Shown here: positions 1 to 8,137 of the stretch, piece by piece
Numbering within the stretch: the stretch's first letter is position 1
How the letters are laid out: every line of letters begins with the position of its first letter
Source of the DNA: Extensimonas perlucida
GTDB taxonomy: Bacteria; Pseudomonadota; Gammaproteobacteria; Burkholderiales; Burkholderiaceae_C
Direction of reading: 5' to 3'
NCBI RefSeq assembly: GCF_007655255.1
Contig: NZ_VMYE01000001.1
Location: forward strand, 434,001-498,000
DNA: 64,000 nt
Position numbers and translations under genes: made by a program
The notes under the pieces: model-generated
The model's database searches: none
What the model was told of the DNA's origin: nothing
The model's input: the letters and a program-made list of their open reading frames with translations, nothing else

Positions 1-205
1 GCGCTTCTTTTCTCCACTCGGCCAGCAGTTCGACGATGTTCGTTGGTCTGGTCACTGGCTCGATGATGAGTTTGCTGCCCTCGCGGTGGATCAGCACACG
101 ATCCCCCGGCAACTCGAACTCCACAGGAATTCGCACCGCCTGGCTGCGGTTGTTGCGAAACAGCTTGGCCTCTTTGGGTCTGGAGGGCGTCAATAGATTT
201 GGCAT
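1..205 (-). CDS. VapB/AbrB-type antitoxin, partial (cut by window edge)
   Basis: The gene reads leftwards from ATG at 205 and is open at position 1, so only the first 68 residues are visible. The protein begins MPNLLTPSRPKEAKLFRNNR, then SQAVRIPVEFELPGDRVLIH and ..LIIEPV. This is the swapped-hairpin AbrB/MazE DNA-binding fold of VapB (VagC) antitoxins, which neutralise PIN-domain RNases and repress their own operon. The residues after about 55 (VELLAEWRKEA) would begin the toxin-binding tail. A vapC partner should lie just outside the left edge; this cannot be checked here. Upstream of the start is a pair of GTATATG direct repeats that may be the operator. Confidence 0.8.
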   Translation of the reverse strand, partial: MPNLLTPSRPKEAKLFRNNRSQAVRIPVEFELPGDRVLIHREGSKLIIEPVTRPTNIVELLAEWRKEA

Positions 206-220
206 GACATCGCTTTCGTT

Positions 221-241
221 GTATATGCCAAAATGTATATG
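221..241. promoter_or_regulatory. GTATATG direct repeat upstream of vapB, candidate operator/promoter
   Basis: GTATATG occurs at 221-227 and again at 235-241, 14 bp apart centre to centre. It forms an AT-rich island in otherwise GC-rich DNA, 16 bp upstream of the antitoxin start. VapB antitoxins autoregulate through short AT-rich repeated sites in this position, so this is a plausible operator overlapping the promoter. The function is inferred from position only. Confidence 0.35.
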
Positions 242-283
242 TCTATCCGCGCTGCGTCAACCGTGTCGCTTTCGGGCGGCTGG

Positions 284-1885
284 TCAGCCCTCGCGGCGCA
301 GCGCTGGGAACAGGATCACGTCGCGAATGCTGGGGCTGTCGGTCAGCAGCATCATGAAGCGGTCTATGCCTATGCCGCAGCCGCCCGCGGGCGGCATGCC
401 GTATTCGAGCGCGCGCACGAAGTCGTGGTCGAAATACATGGCTTCGTCGTCGCCGCTGTTTTTCGCCGCAACCTGCGCGTGAAAGCGTGCGGCTTGCTCC
501 TCGGCGTCGTTGAGCTCGGAAAAGCCGTTGCCGAATTCGCGCCCCGTGATGTAGAGCTCGAAGCGCTCGGTGACTTCGGGGCGCAGGTCGTTGGCGCGCG
601 CGAGCGGCGAGATTTCGGTCGGGTGCTCCATGATGAAGGTGGGCTGCCAGAGCTTGTCTTCGACCGCCTCCTCGAAGTAAAGCACCTGCAGTCCAGCGAG
701 CGAGCGGCTCGAGAGCCGGTCGTTTTCTTCGCTGCGGCCCAGGCGCTTGAGCGCGCTGATGAGCCAGACCGGGTCATCGACGTGTGCGCCGGCTTCGGTG
801 TGCTGGAAGATCGCCTCGCGGATGGTCAGGCGCGCAAAGGGCTGCGCCAGATCGACCGCGCGGCCCTGGTAATAGAGCTGCAGCTTGCCCACGGCCTTGA
901 GCGCCGCGTCGCGGATCAGCTGCTCGGTGAAGTCCATCAGGTCGCGGTAGTTCCAGTAGGCCGCGTAGAACTCCATCATCGTGAACTCGGGGTTGTGGCG
1001 CACCGAGATGCCTTCGTTGCGGAAGTTGCGGTTGATTTCGAACACGCGCTCGAAGCCGCCCACGAGCAGGCGCTTGAGGTAGAGCTCGGGCGCGATGCGC
1101 AGGTACATGTCCTGCTCGAGCGCGTTGTGGTGCGTGACGAAAGGGCGCGCGTTGGCGCCGCCCGGAATCGGGTGCAGCATGGGCGTTTCGACCTCGAGAA
1201 AGCCGTGCTGCACCATGAATTCGCGAATCCCCGCCACCGCCTTGCTGCGCGCGACGAAGCGCCGGCGCGCGTGCTCGTCGGTGATCAGGTCGACGTAGCG
1301 CTGGCGGTATTTTTGCTCCTGGTCGGCCATGCCGTGGAACTTGTCGGGCAGCGGGCGCAGGCTCTTGGTGAGCAGGCGCAGGTTCGAGACCTTGACCGAA
1401 AGCTCGCCGGTCTTGGTCTTGAACAAAGTGCCCTCGGCGCCGAGGATGTCGCCCAAGTCCCAGTGCTTGAAGGCTGCGTAGAGCTCCTCGCCCACGGCGT
1501 CGCGCGTGATGTAGAGCTGTATGCGCCCCCCGCCTTCGCCCACTTCGCTGAGCGAGCCGTCTTGCAGCGTGGCAAAGCTCGCCTTGCCCATGACGCGCTT
1601 GAGCATCATGCGCCCGCCCACGCTGACCGCAATGGGGCTGGATTCGAGCAGCTCGGCCGGCGTCTCGCCATGCGCGGCGTGCAGCTCGGCCGCGTGGTGC
1701 GTGGGCTGGAAGTCGTTCGGGAACGCTACCGGGCCGCCTGCGGCCTGCTGCTCGCGCAGCGCGCGCAGTTTTTCGCGGCGCTCGGCGATGAGCTGGTTTT
1801 CGTCGTGCGCGATGGGGTTGGGAGCGTGGCTTGGCTGGGCGGGGGCGGCGGCGGGTTTTGGGGTGTGCGGCATGGGGGGGGGCAT
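284..1885 (-). CDS. lysS: lysine--tRNA ligase (class II)
   Basis: Charges tRNA-Lys with lysine in the cytosol. The N-terminal OB-fold anticodon-binding domain (about residues 50-190) is followed by the class II catalytic domain. Motif 2 is visible as [22 protein letters not shown] and motif 3 as [13 protein letters not shown] near the C-terminus. From ATG 1885 the protein has 533 residues, somewhat longer than the roughly 505 of E. coli LysS. The excess is a low-complexity Pro/Ala-rich head ([19 protein letters not shown]) before the conserved [20 protein letters not shown] at 1912 would add nine residues, and a second ATG at 1873 would remove four; no start has a clear ribosome binding site. 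The gene is divergent from murJ across about 70 bp. Confidence 0.95.
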   Translation of the reverse strand: MPPPMPHTPKPAAAPAQPSHAPNPIAHDENQLIAERREKLRALREQQAAGGPVAFPNDFQPTHHAAELHAAHGETPAELLESSPIAVSVGGRMMLKRVMGKASFATLQDGSLSEVGEGGGRIQLYITRDAVGEELYAAFKHWDLGDILGAEGTLFKTKTGELSVKVSNLRLLTKSLRPLPDKFHGMADQEQKYRQRYVDLITDEHARRRFVARSKAVAGIREFMVQHGFLEVETPMLHPIPGGANARPFVTHHNALEQDMYLRIAPELYLKRLLVGGFERVFEINRNFRNEGISVRHNPEFTMMEFYAAYWNYRDLMDFTEQLIRDAALKAVGKLQLYYQGRAVDLAQPFARLTIREAIFQHTEAGAHVDDPVWLISALKRLGRSEENDRLSSRSLAGLQVLYFEEAVEDKLWQPTFIMEHPTEISPLARANDLRPEVTERFELYITGREFGNGFSELNDAEEQAARFHAQVAAKNSGDDEAMYFDHDFVRALEYGMPPAGGCGIGIDRFMMLLTDSPSIRDVILFPALRREG

Positions 1886-1944
1886 CAGCGTGGCGCTGAC
1901 CGAAGAGGCCAAAAACGGCTGATTTTAGGTTTTTGTGGCCTTGG

Positions 1945-1950
1945 GATAAT
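1945..1950 (+). promoter_or_regulatory. candidate -10 box (GATAAT) giving leaderless murJ mRNA
   Basis: GATAAT ends only six nucleotides before the murJ ATG at 1957. Initiation at the usual distance from a -10 element would therefore fall on or next to the A of the start codon. No Shine-Dalgarno sequence precedes the ATG. The -35 region is weak. The site is inferred from sequence alone. Confidence 0.35.
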
Positions 1951-1956
1951 CCGCCC

Positions 1957-3594
1957 ATGTTTTTCAAAGCCGGGGTCTTGTCCTTTGCCTTGCTGCTGGC
2001 AAGCCGCGTGCTCGGCCTGGTGCGCGAATCTGCGCAGGCGGCGGCTTTTGGCGCTACGGGTTTGGGCGACGTGGCCGTGTTGATGCTCAGCCTGCCCGAC
2101 TGGCTGGCGGGCGTGCTGAGCAGCGGGGCGCTCGCGTATGTGCTGCTGCCGCACTGGGCGCGCGAGACGCCCGCGCAGCAGGACGCCACGCAAAAGTGGG
2201 TGCAGTGGCGCCTGCTTTGGCTGGCGGCAGCGCTTGCTGTGCTGTTGTGGCTGGCGCAGGGGCCGCTGGCCGCATGGCTCTTGCCGGGCGCGGCGCCGCA
2301 GCTGCGCAACGCCGCCCTGGTCTGGAGCGCGCTGGCTTTGCCGGCAGCCTTGCTCGCGGGGCTCTGGGGCACGCGGCTGCAGCACGAGTGTGATTTCGTC
2401 GGGCTCTACAGCGCCAATCTGGTGGTGAACGCCGTGGTGATCGCGGCCTTGCTCTTGCTTGCCTGGGGGGGCGGCGCGCAGGGTGTGCCGCACGGCGTCA
2501 GCACGCTGCTGGGGCTGAGCTTGCTGGCCGCGATGCTGCTGCGGCTGGCTTGGCAAGGCTGGCGCCTGCACGGGGCGAAGAAGGCGAGGAGGCTGAAGCG
2601 CGCACCTGCGACGGCGTTCGGGCCTGCCTTGGCTGCCGGGGTGGACGGGGTGGACGGGGTGGACGGGGTGGACGGGCCTGCGGCGCATTCGCAGCCGGCC
2701 CTCTCCAAGGTCGGCGGGCTCCCAGGCTGGCACAGTTGGCTGTGGGCAGCGTTGGCAGCGGGCCTGCCTTTGACCTTGCCTTTTGCGGCGCGCAGCCTGG
2801 CCTCGGCGGCCGGCGCAGGGGCCTTGGCCGTGTTCAATTACGCCTGGAAACTGGTCGAACTGCCGCTGGTGCTGGCCATACAGCTGGTGGCTGCGCTGGC
2901 CTTCCCGGCGATCGCGCGCGCGCATGCGCACGCGGCCACGGCCGAGGCTCCCGACGGGCTGCACAGCCCCGCCATGGTCCAGGCCGTGCGCAGTTCTCTG
3001 GCGTTGGCGTGGACGCTGGCCTGCGCCGCGGCTGCGGCCCTGGTCGTCGGCGCGCCGGCGCTGGCCAGCCTGCTGTTCGGCTGGGGGCGCATGCAGCCCG
3101 AGGCGCTCGCACAAGTGGCTGCGTGGGGGGCCACCGGGGCGTGGGGGCTGCTGCCGCAGGCATTGGCCGCCGTGGCGCTGACCGTGCTGGCCACGCTGGG
3201 GCGGCTGCGCCTGGCCGTGCTGGCGTACGCGCTGGCGCTGGCCGTGCTGCTGTTGGCGGGCGCGGCGGGCTTGCACCAGGGGGGCGCGCTGATGGGTTTG
3301 CTGAACGTGTTGTTTTGCGGCGTGGCCTTGGCCGCCTGGTGGGGGCTGGGGCCGGCAGCGCGCCAGTGCCTGCCAGTGCGCGCCATGCTGGTGCCTTTGG
3401 CGGTGCTGCTCGCCCTGGCCTGCGCCGCCCAGTGGTGGGCTGCGGCAATGGGCGATCTGGGACACGCGACGCTGGTGCGGGGCTTTGGGAAAAATCAGGC
3501 ATTCATGCTTGCCTGTTCAGCATGGGCAGCTATTCTAGTGATAGCTTCAGGCTGGTTCGGGGCGCCGCAGTTGCGCGAGGCCTTGCGGTCATAA
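1957..3594 (+). CDS. murJ: lipid II flippase MurJ (MviN family)
   Basis: Inner-membrane MOP-superfamily transporter that flips lipid II for peptidoglycan synthesis. The 545-residue protein is almost entirely hydrophobic segments, with the family N-terminus MFFKAGVLSFALLLASRVLGLVRE and SLPDWLAGVLSSGAL. Length fits the family (about 510-550). Two oddities stand out. A perfect 9-bp tandem repeat encodes (VDG)4 at residues 229-240 in a cytoplasmic loop. A copy of the short palindromic repeat lies in frame at residues about 511-527 of the C-terminal helix region. The ATG at 1957 has no ribosome binding site but sits right after a -10-like box. The stop codon lies inside another -10-like box used by the next gene. 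Confidence 0.93.
   Translation: MFFKAGVLSFALLLASRVLGLVRESAQAAAFGATGLGDVAVLMLSLPDWLAGVLSSGALAYVLLPHWARETPAQQDATQKWVQWRLLWLAAALAVLLWLAQGPLAAWLLPGAAPQLRNAALVWSALALPAALLAGLWGTRLQHECDFVGLYSANLVVNAVVIAALLLLAWGGGAQGVPHGVSTLLGLSLLAAMLLRLAWQGWRLHGAKKARRLKRAPATAFGPALAAGVDGVDGVDGVDGPAAHSQPALSKVGGLPGWHSWLWAALAAGLPLTLPFAARSLASAAGAGALAVFNYAWKLVELPLVLAIQLVAALAFPAIARAHAHAATAEAPDGLHSPAMVQAVRSSLALAWTLACAAAAALVVGAPALASLLFGWGRMQPEALAQVAAWGATGAWGLLPQALAAVALTVLATLGRLRLAVLAYALALAVLLLAGAAGLHQGGALMGLLNVLFCGVALAAWWGLGPAARQCLPVRAMLVPLAVLLALACAAQWWAAAMGDLGHATLVRGFGKNQAFMLACSAWAAILVIASGWFGAPQLREALRS
2641..2676 (+). repeat. 9-bp perfect tandem repeat x4 inside murJ, encodes (VDG)4
   Basis: The unit GTGGACGGG occurs four times without mismatch. 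The unit is a multiple of three, so copy-number change would lengthen or shorten the loop without a frameshift. It lies between two membrane segments in a charged variable loop (KKARRLKRAP... precedes it). Confidence 0.9.
3489..3537 (-). repeat. palindromic repeat copy, in frame inside murJ
   Basis: The plus strand reads AAAAATCAGGC..CATGCTTG...GGGCAGCTATTC, a diverged copy of the minus-orientation consensus AAAAATGGCCTC-TAGCGCTTG-n-AGCAGCTAT. It is translated within the last transmembrane region of MurJ without breaking the frame. It is one of the more degenerate copies in the window. Confidence 0.55.
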
Positions 3595-3595
3595 T
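3590..3595 (+). promoter_or_regulatory. candidate -10 box (CATAAT) overlapping the murJ stop codon
   Basis: CATAAT contains the TAA stop of murJ (3592-3594) and ends nine nucleotides before the ATG of the aldolase gene at 3605. This repeats the arrangement in front of murJ. It could start a leaderless or nearly leaderless transcript for the glycan operon. No convincing -35 hexamer is visible. Confidence 0.3.
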
Positions 3596-3604
3596 CCCGC
3601 CCTC

Positions 3605-4477
3605 ATGATCGATTTTCTGCAGATCACCAACGACCCTGTGCTGGCGCGGCGTTGCGCTGCGCTGCAGGGCATGCGCCTGTTCGTCGATCTGGAGCGCCAC
3701 GGCAAGGCCGAGCGCCAGGCCGGGCGCAACACGTTCATCAGTACGCACACCCTGGACGACGTGGGCCGCATGCGTTGCGCCCTGGATCAGGCGTTGGTTC
3801 ACGCGCAAGACGCTGGCCCCAAAGCGAACAAGGCGCACAAGGCGCGCCTCATGGTGCGGGTGAACCCCTTGCACCCTGGCAGTGCGCAGGAAGTCGATGC
3901 CGTGCTGGCGCAGGGGGCCGACTGGCTGATGCTGCCGATGTTTCACACGCCCGCTGAGCTGCACGCCTTCAGCGCCCTGGTCGCGGGGCGTGCGCCCATC
4001 GTCGCATTGCTGGAGACAGCGGGCGCGCTGCACTCGATCGAGGCGTGGGTAGCTACGCCCGGTTTGTGCGAGGTGTTCGTGGGGCTCAACGACCTGCACC
4101 TGGAGTTGGGCTGCCGCTTCATGTTCGAGCCGCTGGCGCTGGGCCTGCTCGAGCCTGTGGCGGCGCAGGCGCGGGCGCGGGGCCTGCGCTTTGGCTTCGG
4201 CGGGCTTGCGCGGCTCGACGAGGGGCTGCTGCCGGGGCGCGATGTGCTGGCCGAGCACCTGCGCCTGGGCTCGCAAGCCGTGATCCTCTCGCGCACCTTT
4301 CACCGCAGCGATGCGCCGACAACCCTCGAAGAAGCCATTGCCGAGTTGCGACAGGCCGAGGCCGCGCTTGCCCGCCGCACGGCGCAGCAGGTACAGGCCG
4401 ACCGCGCACGCATCGCCACGCGCATCGCTGCGATCGCCGCAGGCCAGCCTGCAGCGCAGGAAATGCTACGTAAATGA
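3605..4477 (+). CDS. HpcH/HpaI aldolase/citrate lyase family protein
   Basis: A 290-residue protein of the phosphoenolpyruvate/pyruvate-domain superfamily, the (beta/alpha)8 Mg-dependent aldolases and lyases that make or cleave C-C bonds next to a pyruvoyl or acyl-CoA group. The metal-site glutamate and aspartate are probably those in VALLETAGAL and VFVGLNDLHLE. FGFGGLARL and SQAVILSRTFHR also fit the barrel. Substrate is unknown. The stop overlaps the start of the sugar transferase gene (ATGA), so it is translationally coupled to the glycan operon, suggesting a role in making or modifying a sugar or acyl precursor. That role is inferred from position only. Confidence 0.75.
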   Translation: MIDFLQITNDPVLARRCAALQGMRLFVDLERHGKAERQAGRNTFISTHTLDDVGRMRCALDQALVHAQDAGPKANKAHKARLMVRVNPLHPGSAQEVDAVLAQGADWLMLPMFHTPAELHAFSALVAGRAPIVALLETAGALHSIEAWVATPGLCEVFVGLNDLHLELGCRFMFEPLALGLLEPVAAQARARGLRFGFGGLARLDEGLLPGRDVLAEHLRLGSQAVILSRTFHRSDAPTTLEEAIAELRQAEAALARRTAQQVQADRARIATRIAAIAAGQPAAQEMLRK

Positions 4478-5037
4478 TGAGCTGCAAGCGCTTGCTGGAC
4501 GTGGCCCTGTCGCTGCTTTTGCTGTGCCTGCTGAGCCCGCTGCTGCTGCTGACGGCGCTGGCGATCGTGCTCGAAAGCGGCAGCCCCGTGCTGTACCGAC
4601 AGACCCGGCTGGGGTTGCACGGAGAGCCCTTCGGCATGCTCAAATTCCGCAGTATGGTCCAGAATGCCGCGGCCATCGGCCCCTACTTCACGCAAACCGA
4701 CGATCCGCGCATCACCCGCGTGGGGCGCTTCATCCGCCGCACCAGCATCGACGAACTGCCGCAGCTGTGCAACGTGCTGCGAGGCGAGATGAGCCTGGTC
4801 GGCCCGCGGCCCGACGTGCCGGCGCAACGCGCGCTGTATTCCGACGCCGACTGGGCACAGCGCTGCAGCGTGCGCCCCGGCATCACCGGCCTGGCGCAGG
4901 CGCTGTACCGCTCCGAATCGACCGAGGCGCAGCGCCTCGCCGCCGACCTGCGCTACACGCACGAGGCCTCTTGCTGGCTCGACCTGAAAATCCTGCTCCT
5001 CACATGCAAGCGCCTGTCAGGCAAAGGGGGAAACTGA
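4474..5037 (+). CDS. undecaprenyl-phosphate sugar phosphotransferase (PglC/WcaJ-type initiating transferase)
   Basis: Short (187 residues) monotopic phosphoglycosyl transferase. These enzymes move a sugar-1-phosphate from a UDP-sugar onto undecaprenyl phosphate and so start a lipid-linked glycan. The N-terminal re-entrant hydrophobic helix ([20 protein letters not shown]) is followed by the core [19 protein letters not shown] and the catalytic Asp-Glu pair in [11 protein letters not shown], then [13 protein letters not shown] and RPGITGLAQ. The size matches the small PglC-like class, not the large WbaP/WcaJ proteins with extra membrane segments. Given the 4,6-dehydratase and aminotransferase at the operon end, a diamino-trideoxy sugar is a plausible donor. 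The start ATG overlaps the previous stop. Confidence 0.9.
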   Translation: MMSCKRLLDVALSLLLLCLLSPLLLLTALAIVLESGSPVLYRQTRLGLHGEPFGMLKFRSMVQNAAAIGPYFTQTDDPRITRVGRFIRRTSIDELPQLCNVLRGEMSLVGPRPDVPAQRALYSDADWAQRCSVRPGITGLAQALYRSESTEAQRLAADLRYTHEASCWLDLKILLLTCKRLSGKGGN

Positions 5038-5039
5038 GC

Positions 5040-6872
5040 ATGTGCGGCATCTTCGGCTACTGGGATCGGGCGCTGTGTGCCTTGCCGCACGAGGCCCTGC
5101 AAGCCATGGCGCGCACGCTCGCGCACCGCGGGCCGGACGACGAGGGCATCCGCCACCAGCCGCAGCGCGGCGTGGCCCTGGGCAACCGGCGGCTGGCGAT
5201 CATCGACATCGCCGGCGGGCACCAGCCCTTCGTGAGCGACTGCGGCCGGATCGCCGTGGTGCAAAACGGCGAAATCTTCAACTACGTGGAACTGGCTGCA
5301 GAGCTGCGCGCGCAGGGCGTGCGGCTGCATACCCACTCCGACACCGAAGTCATCCTGCGCCTGTACGAGCGCGAAGGCATCGCCTGCCTGCGGCGCCTGA
5401 ACGGCATGTTTGCCATCGCCATCGACGACGCGCGCGAGGATGCGCTGTACCTGGCGCGCGACCGTATCGGCGTCAAACCGCTGTACGTGGCCGACGACGG
5501 GCAGCGCCTGCTATTCGCTTCAGAAATCAAGGCATTTTGGCCGCCAGCGCTTGCGCAGCGGGCACGAGCAGCTATCGACCTGGAAGCAATTCACCATTAC
5601 CTCAGCTTCAACTACATCCCGCCGCCCTGGACGGCCTACGCCGGCGTGCGCCACCTCATGCCCGGCACCTGGCACAAATACACGCGCGGCCGCCACGTGC
5701 ACACAGAGCGCTGGTGGAGCCTGGCAGGCCAGCGCGAGTGCGATCAGCGCTTCGAGGACTGGGCCGAAGAATTCCTGGCCCTGCTCGACGACGCCGTGCG
5801 CATACGCCTGCGCGCCGACGTGCCCTTTGGCGCCTTTCTCTCGGGCGGGGTGGATTCGAGCACCATTGTCGCCCTCATGGCGCGGCATGTGCAGGCACCG
5901 GTGCGCAGCTTCAGCATCGGCTTTGCCGATCCGCGCTACGACGAATCCGGCCATGCCGAACTGGCGGCGCGGCGCTTTGGCTGCGCGCACACCAGCGAGG
6001 TGGCCGTACTCAACATGCTGAGCCGCTGGCCGCAGGTGCTGCACCAGCTCGACCAGCCGCACGGTGACGCATCCTTCATGCCCACGCTGCGCGTGAGCGA
6101 ACTCGCGGCGCGGCACGTGAAGGTGGTGCTGACCGGCGACGGCGGCGATGAACTGTTTGCAGGCTACGACAAATACGCCCAGTTCTTCGCCCGACCCGAC
6201 GCGCTGGCCCTGCCGCAGCCGGCATTCGAGCGCCGCTACTTCGACAGCATTTCGCTCTTCACCCCCACGGCCAAGAACGCGCTGTACCGCCCTGAGGTGC
6301 GCGCACGGCTCGAAGGCCTGGACAGCTTCAGCGCGGCCGCGCAGCCCTGGTTGCAAGAGGCGCAGCACTTCGACCGCATCAACCAGGCGCTGTACCTGGA
6401 CATGCAACTGCTGCTGAGCGGCAACAACCTGGTCAAGCCCGACCGCATGGGCATGGCCGTGGGCCTGGAGGCGCGCACGCCTTTCCTTGACTGGCGCCTG
6501 ATGGAGTTCGCCTTCCGTGCCCGCGGCGCGACCAAGCTGGCGCCCGATGGCGACAAAAAACACTGGTTCAAACGCGCCGTGGCCCCGCTGATCGGCGAAG
6601 ACCTGGCGTACCGCAAGAAACAGATGTTCACCGTACCCATAGGCGACTGGTTCCGCGCAGAATGCTACCCCTGGTTGTGCGATTTACTTCAAAATAGTGA
6701 GCTGCTTATGCAGTATTTTCAGGCGAAAGAGATAGATTTGATGCTGGAAAAGCACCGATCCGGCAGCGCCAATTACACGCGCGAGTTGCGGGCGTTGGCG
6801 GCGTTGGCGGTGTGGGCGCAGACCCAGAGACTTGGGCTGGGCATGGCGCTGACTGGGGAGGGTCGCGTATGA
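5040..6872 (+). CDS. asnB: asparagine synthase (glutamine-hydrolysing)-like amidotransferase
   Basis: 610 residues beginning MCGIFGYW, so Cys2 is the N-terminal glutaminase nucleophile. The class II GATase domain (RGPDDEG, GNRRLAIID, NGEIFNY, SDTEV) covers about residues 1-190. The ATP-pyrophosphatase synthetase domain contains the P-loop FLSGGVDSS and LTGDGGDELFAGY. AsnB homologues in polysaccharide operons amidate sugar acids or other carboxylates rather than making asparagine, and its place here favours that. Two diverged copies of the palindromic repeat fall in frame, at residues about 164-179 (GATase to synthetase link) and about 551-565. The start is three bases after the stop of the preceding gene; the 3' end overlaps the next gene by ATGA. 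Confidence 0.88.
   Translation: MCGIFGYWDRALCALPHEALQAMARTLAHRGPDDEGIRHQPQRGVALGNRRLAIIDIAGGHQPFVSDCGRIAVVQNGEIFNYVELAAELRAQGVRLHTHSDTEVILRLYEREGIACLRRLNGMFAIAIDDAREDALYLARDRIGVKPLYVADDGQRLLFASEIKAFWPPALAQRARAAIDLEAIHHYLSFNYIPPPWTAYAGVRHLMPGTWHKYTRGRHVHTERWWSLAGQRECDQRFEDWAEEFLALLDDAVRIRLRADVPFGAFLSGGVDSSTIVALMARHVQAPVRSFSIGFADPRYDESGHAELAARRFGCAHTSEVAVLNMLSRWPQVLHQLDQPHGDASFMPTLRVSELAARHVKVVLTGDGGDELFAGYDKYAQFFARPDALALPQPAFERRYFDSISLFTPTAKNALYRPEVRARLEGLDSFSAAAQPWLQEAQHFDRINQALYLDMQLLLSGNNLVKPDRMGMAVGLEARTPFLDWRLMEFAFRARGATKLAPDGDKKHWFKRAVAPLIGEDLAYRKKQMFTVPIGDWFRAECYPWLCDLLQNSELLMQYFQAKEIDLMLEKHRSGSANYTRELRALAALAVWAQTQRLGLGMALTGEGRV
5531..5576 (-). repeat. palindromic repeat copy, in frame inside the asnB-like gene
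   Basis: The plus strand has TTTTGGCC..CAGCGCTTG..GCACGAGCAGCTATC, matching the core TGGCCTC-TAGCGCTTG-n-AGCAGCTATC of intergenic copies. It is translated as part of KAFWPPALAQRARAAID between the conserved blocks FASEIKA and IDLEAIHHYL. The encoded segment looks slightly longer than in typical AsnB proteins as I recall them. Confidence 0.65.
6691..6734 (+). repeat. degenerate palindromic repeat copy in the 3' part of the asnB-like gene
   Basis: AATAGTGAGCTGCTTATGC..CAGGCGAAAGAG resembles the plus-orientation consensus ATAGCTGCTTGCGCT-n-GCGCTAGAGG. The local sequence is AT-rich against its surroundings and encodes LLQNSELLMQYFQAKEIDL. The match is weaker than at other copies. Confidence 0.45.
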
Positions 6873-8137
6873 AGCAGCGGCCTACTTGGCTGTTCGTCTG
6901 TTATGGCGGCGGGCACGTAAAGGCCCTGTTGCCAGTGGCCGAGCGCGTGCGCGCTCTGGGCGTGGCCGAGCCGCTGATGCTTGCGCTCACTACGGCGGCG
7001 CCGATCGCCCGCGCCCGGGGGGTGCCCACCCTCGGTTTTCGTGACCTTCTCGAACCTGGTGACCACCTCGCGCTCGCGATCGGCGAGCGGCTTGCAGATC
7101 AACTCACCGTGCAGGCTGCCGAGCGGGACGAATCGGTGGCCTATCTGGGCCTGTCCTACACCGATCTCGAGCAACGGCACGGCGCGGCCGAGGCGGCCGA
7201 GCGCTACGCGCGCTATGGTCGCCTGGCCTTCCTGCCGCTCACCGTCCTCGAGCGAGCCTTGCGGCGCGTGCAACCGGCGCTGGTGCTCGCCACCAACTCG
7301 CCGCGCGCGGAGCAGGCTGCGATCGAATCCGCCCGCGCGCTTGGCATCCCGAGCCTCTGCCTGCTTGACCTCTTTGGCATCTGGGAGCGCGAACGCCTCG
7401 TCCGTGCCGACTATGCCGACGCGCTCTGCGTCCTCAACGAAGCGGTGCGAGCAGCCTTCATCGCTGCAGGGCGCCCGCCTGAGCAAGTGTTCGCCACGGG
7501 CAACCCCGCCTTTGACGGCCTGCGCGACCCGACGCTGCCCGCGCTGGGCGCCGGGCTGCGTCGTGAGGCCGGGTTCGAAGGGAAATACGTGCTCTTGCTC
7601 GCCACCTCGTCAGAGCCGGCGCGCGTCCCGGGAATCACCGCCGTTGGCGACCCGCAGTGGCCGCGACGTATCGAGCAGCGCCTGATCGAAACGGTCCGGG
7701 GTGACCCGCGGCTCGCGCTCTGGTTGCGCCGCCACCCCAGCGAGCCGCCAGCCGACGTGGTTGCCGCCCTCGCGCACCCGCGCATCCGCGTAGCCGGCGC
7801 TGAGGTGCCGCTGCACGCCTGGCTGCACGCTGGTGACGAGGTGCTGGTGACGGTTTCCACGGTCGGCGTCGAGGCGGCGCTTGCCGGACGGCCAGTTACG
7901 CAGGTGCGAGGCTCCATTCTCGATGGGTTGAGTCCGTTTGACCGGATGGGCGTGGCCACCCGAACCGTGGGGTGGGATGAATTGGGAAGTGCATGGTCGG
8001 GACCTCTGATGGGTCTGAGCAAAGAACAGAACCTGCCGAGCGACTTGGCTCTTTCTGCCACCGATGCAGTGTTGGATGTTGCGCGACGACTCCAATTGGG
8101 GGGACGGGTTTATGAGACTGCGCGTCATCGAACTTAA
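6869..8137 (+). CDS. GT-B-fold glycosyltransferase / UDP-sugar-dependent protein, family not assigned
   Basis: A 422-residue protein opening with a Rossmann-type strand and glycine loop (WLFVCYGGGHVKALLPVAERV) and a second half with LLLATSSEP, LWLRRHPSEPP and VTVSTVGVEAALAGRPV. The last resembles the nucleotide-sugar-binding end of GT-B enzymes and of hydrolysing epimerases of the WecB/NeuC/PseG type. It could be the transferase that moves the nonulosonic acid or another sugar onto the glycan, or a PseG-like hydrolase. I cannot assign a family from sequence alone. Start ATG 6869 overlaps the preceding stop (ATGA); the upstream in-frame extension lies inside the asnB-like gene. The 3' end overlaps the next gene by 26 bp. 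Confidence 0.6.
   Translation: MKQRPTWLFVCYGGGHVKALLPVAERVRALGVAEPLMLALTTAAPIARARGVPTLGFRDLLEPGDHLALAIGERLADQLTVQAAERDESVAYLGLSYTDLEQRHGAAEAAERYARYGRLAFLPLTVLERALRRVQPALVLATNSPRAEQAAIESARALGIPSLCLLDLFGIWERERLVRADYADALCVLNEAVRAAFIAAGRPPEQVFATGNPAFDGLRDPTLPALGAGLRREAGFEGKYVLLLATSSEPARVPGITAVGDPQWPRRIEQRLIETVRGDPRLALWLRRHPSEPPADVVAALAHPRIRVAGAEVPLHAWLHAGDEVLVTVSTVGVEAALAGRPVTQVRGSILDGLSPFDRMGVATRTVGWDELGSAWSGPLMGLSKEQNLPSDLALSATDAVLDVARRLQLGGRVYETARHRT

Noticed and set aside
774-2372. Long open reading frame on the minus strand across lysS and murJ
   Set aside because: Arg/Ala/Pro-rich shadow of the real genes in high-GC DNA; the conserved class II synthetase and MurJ frames are elsewhere.
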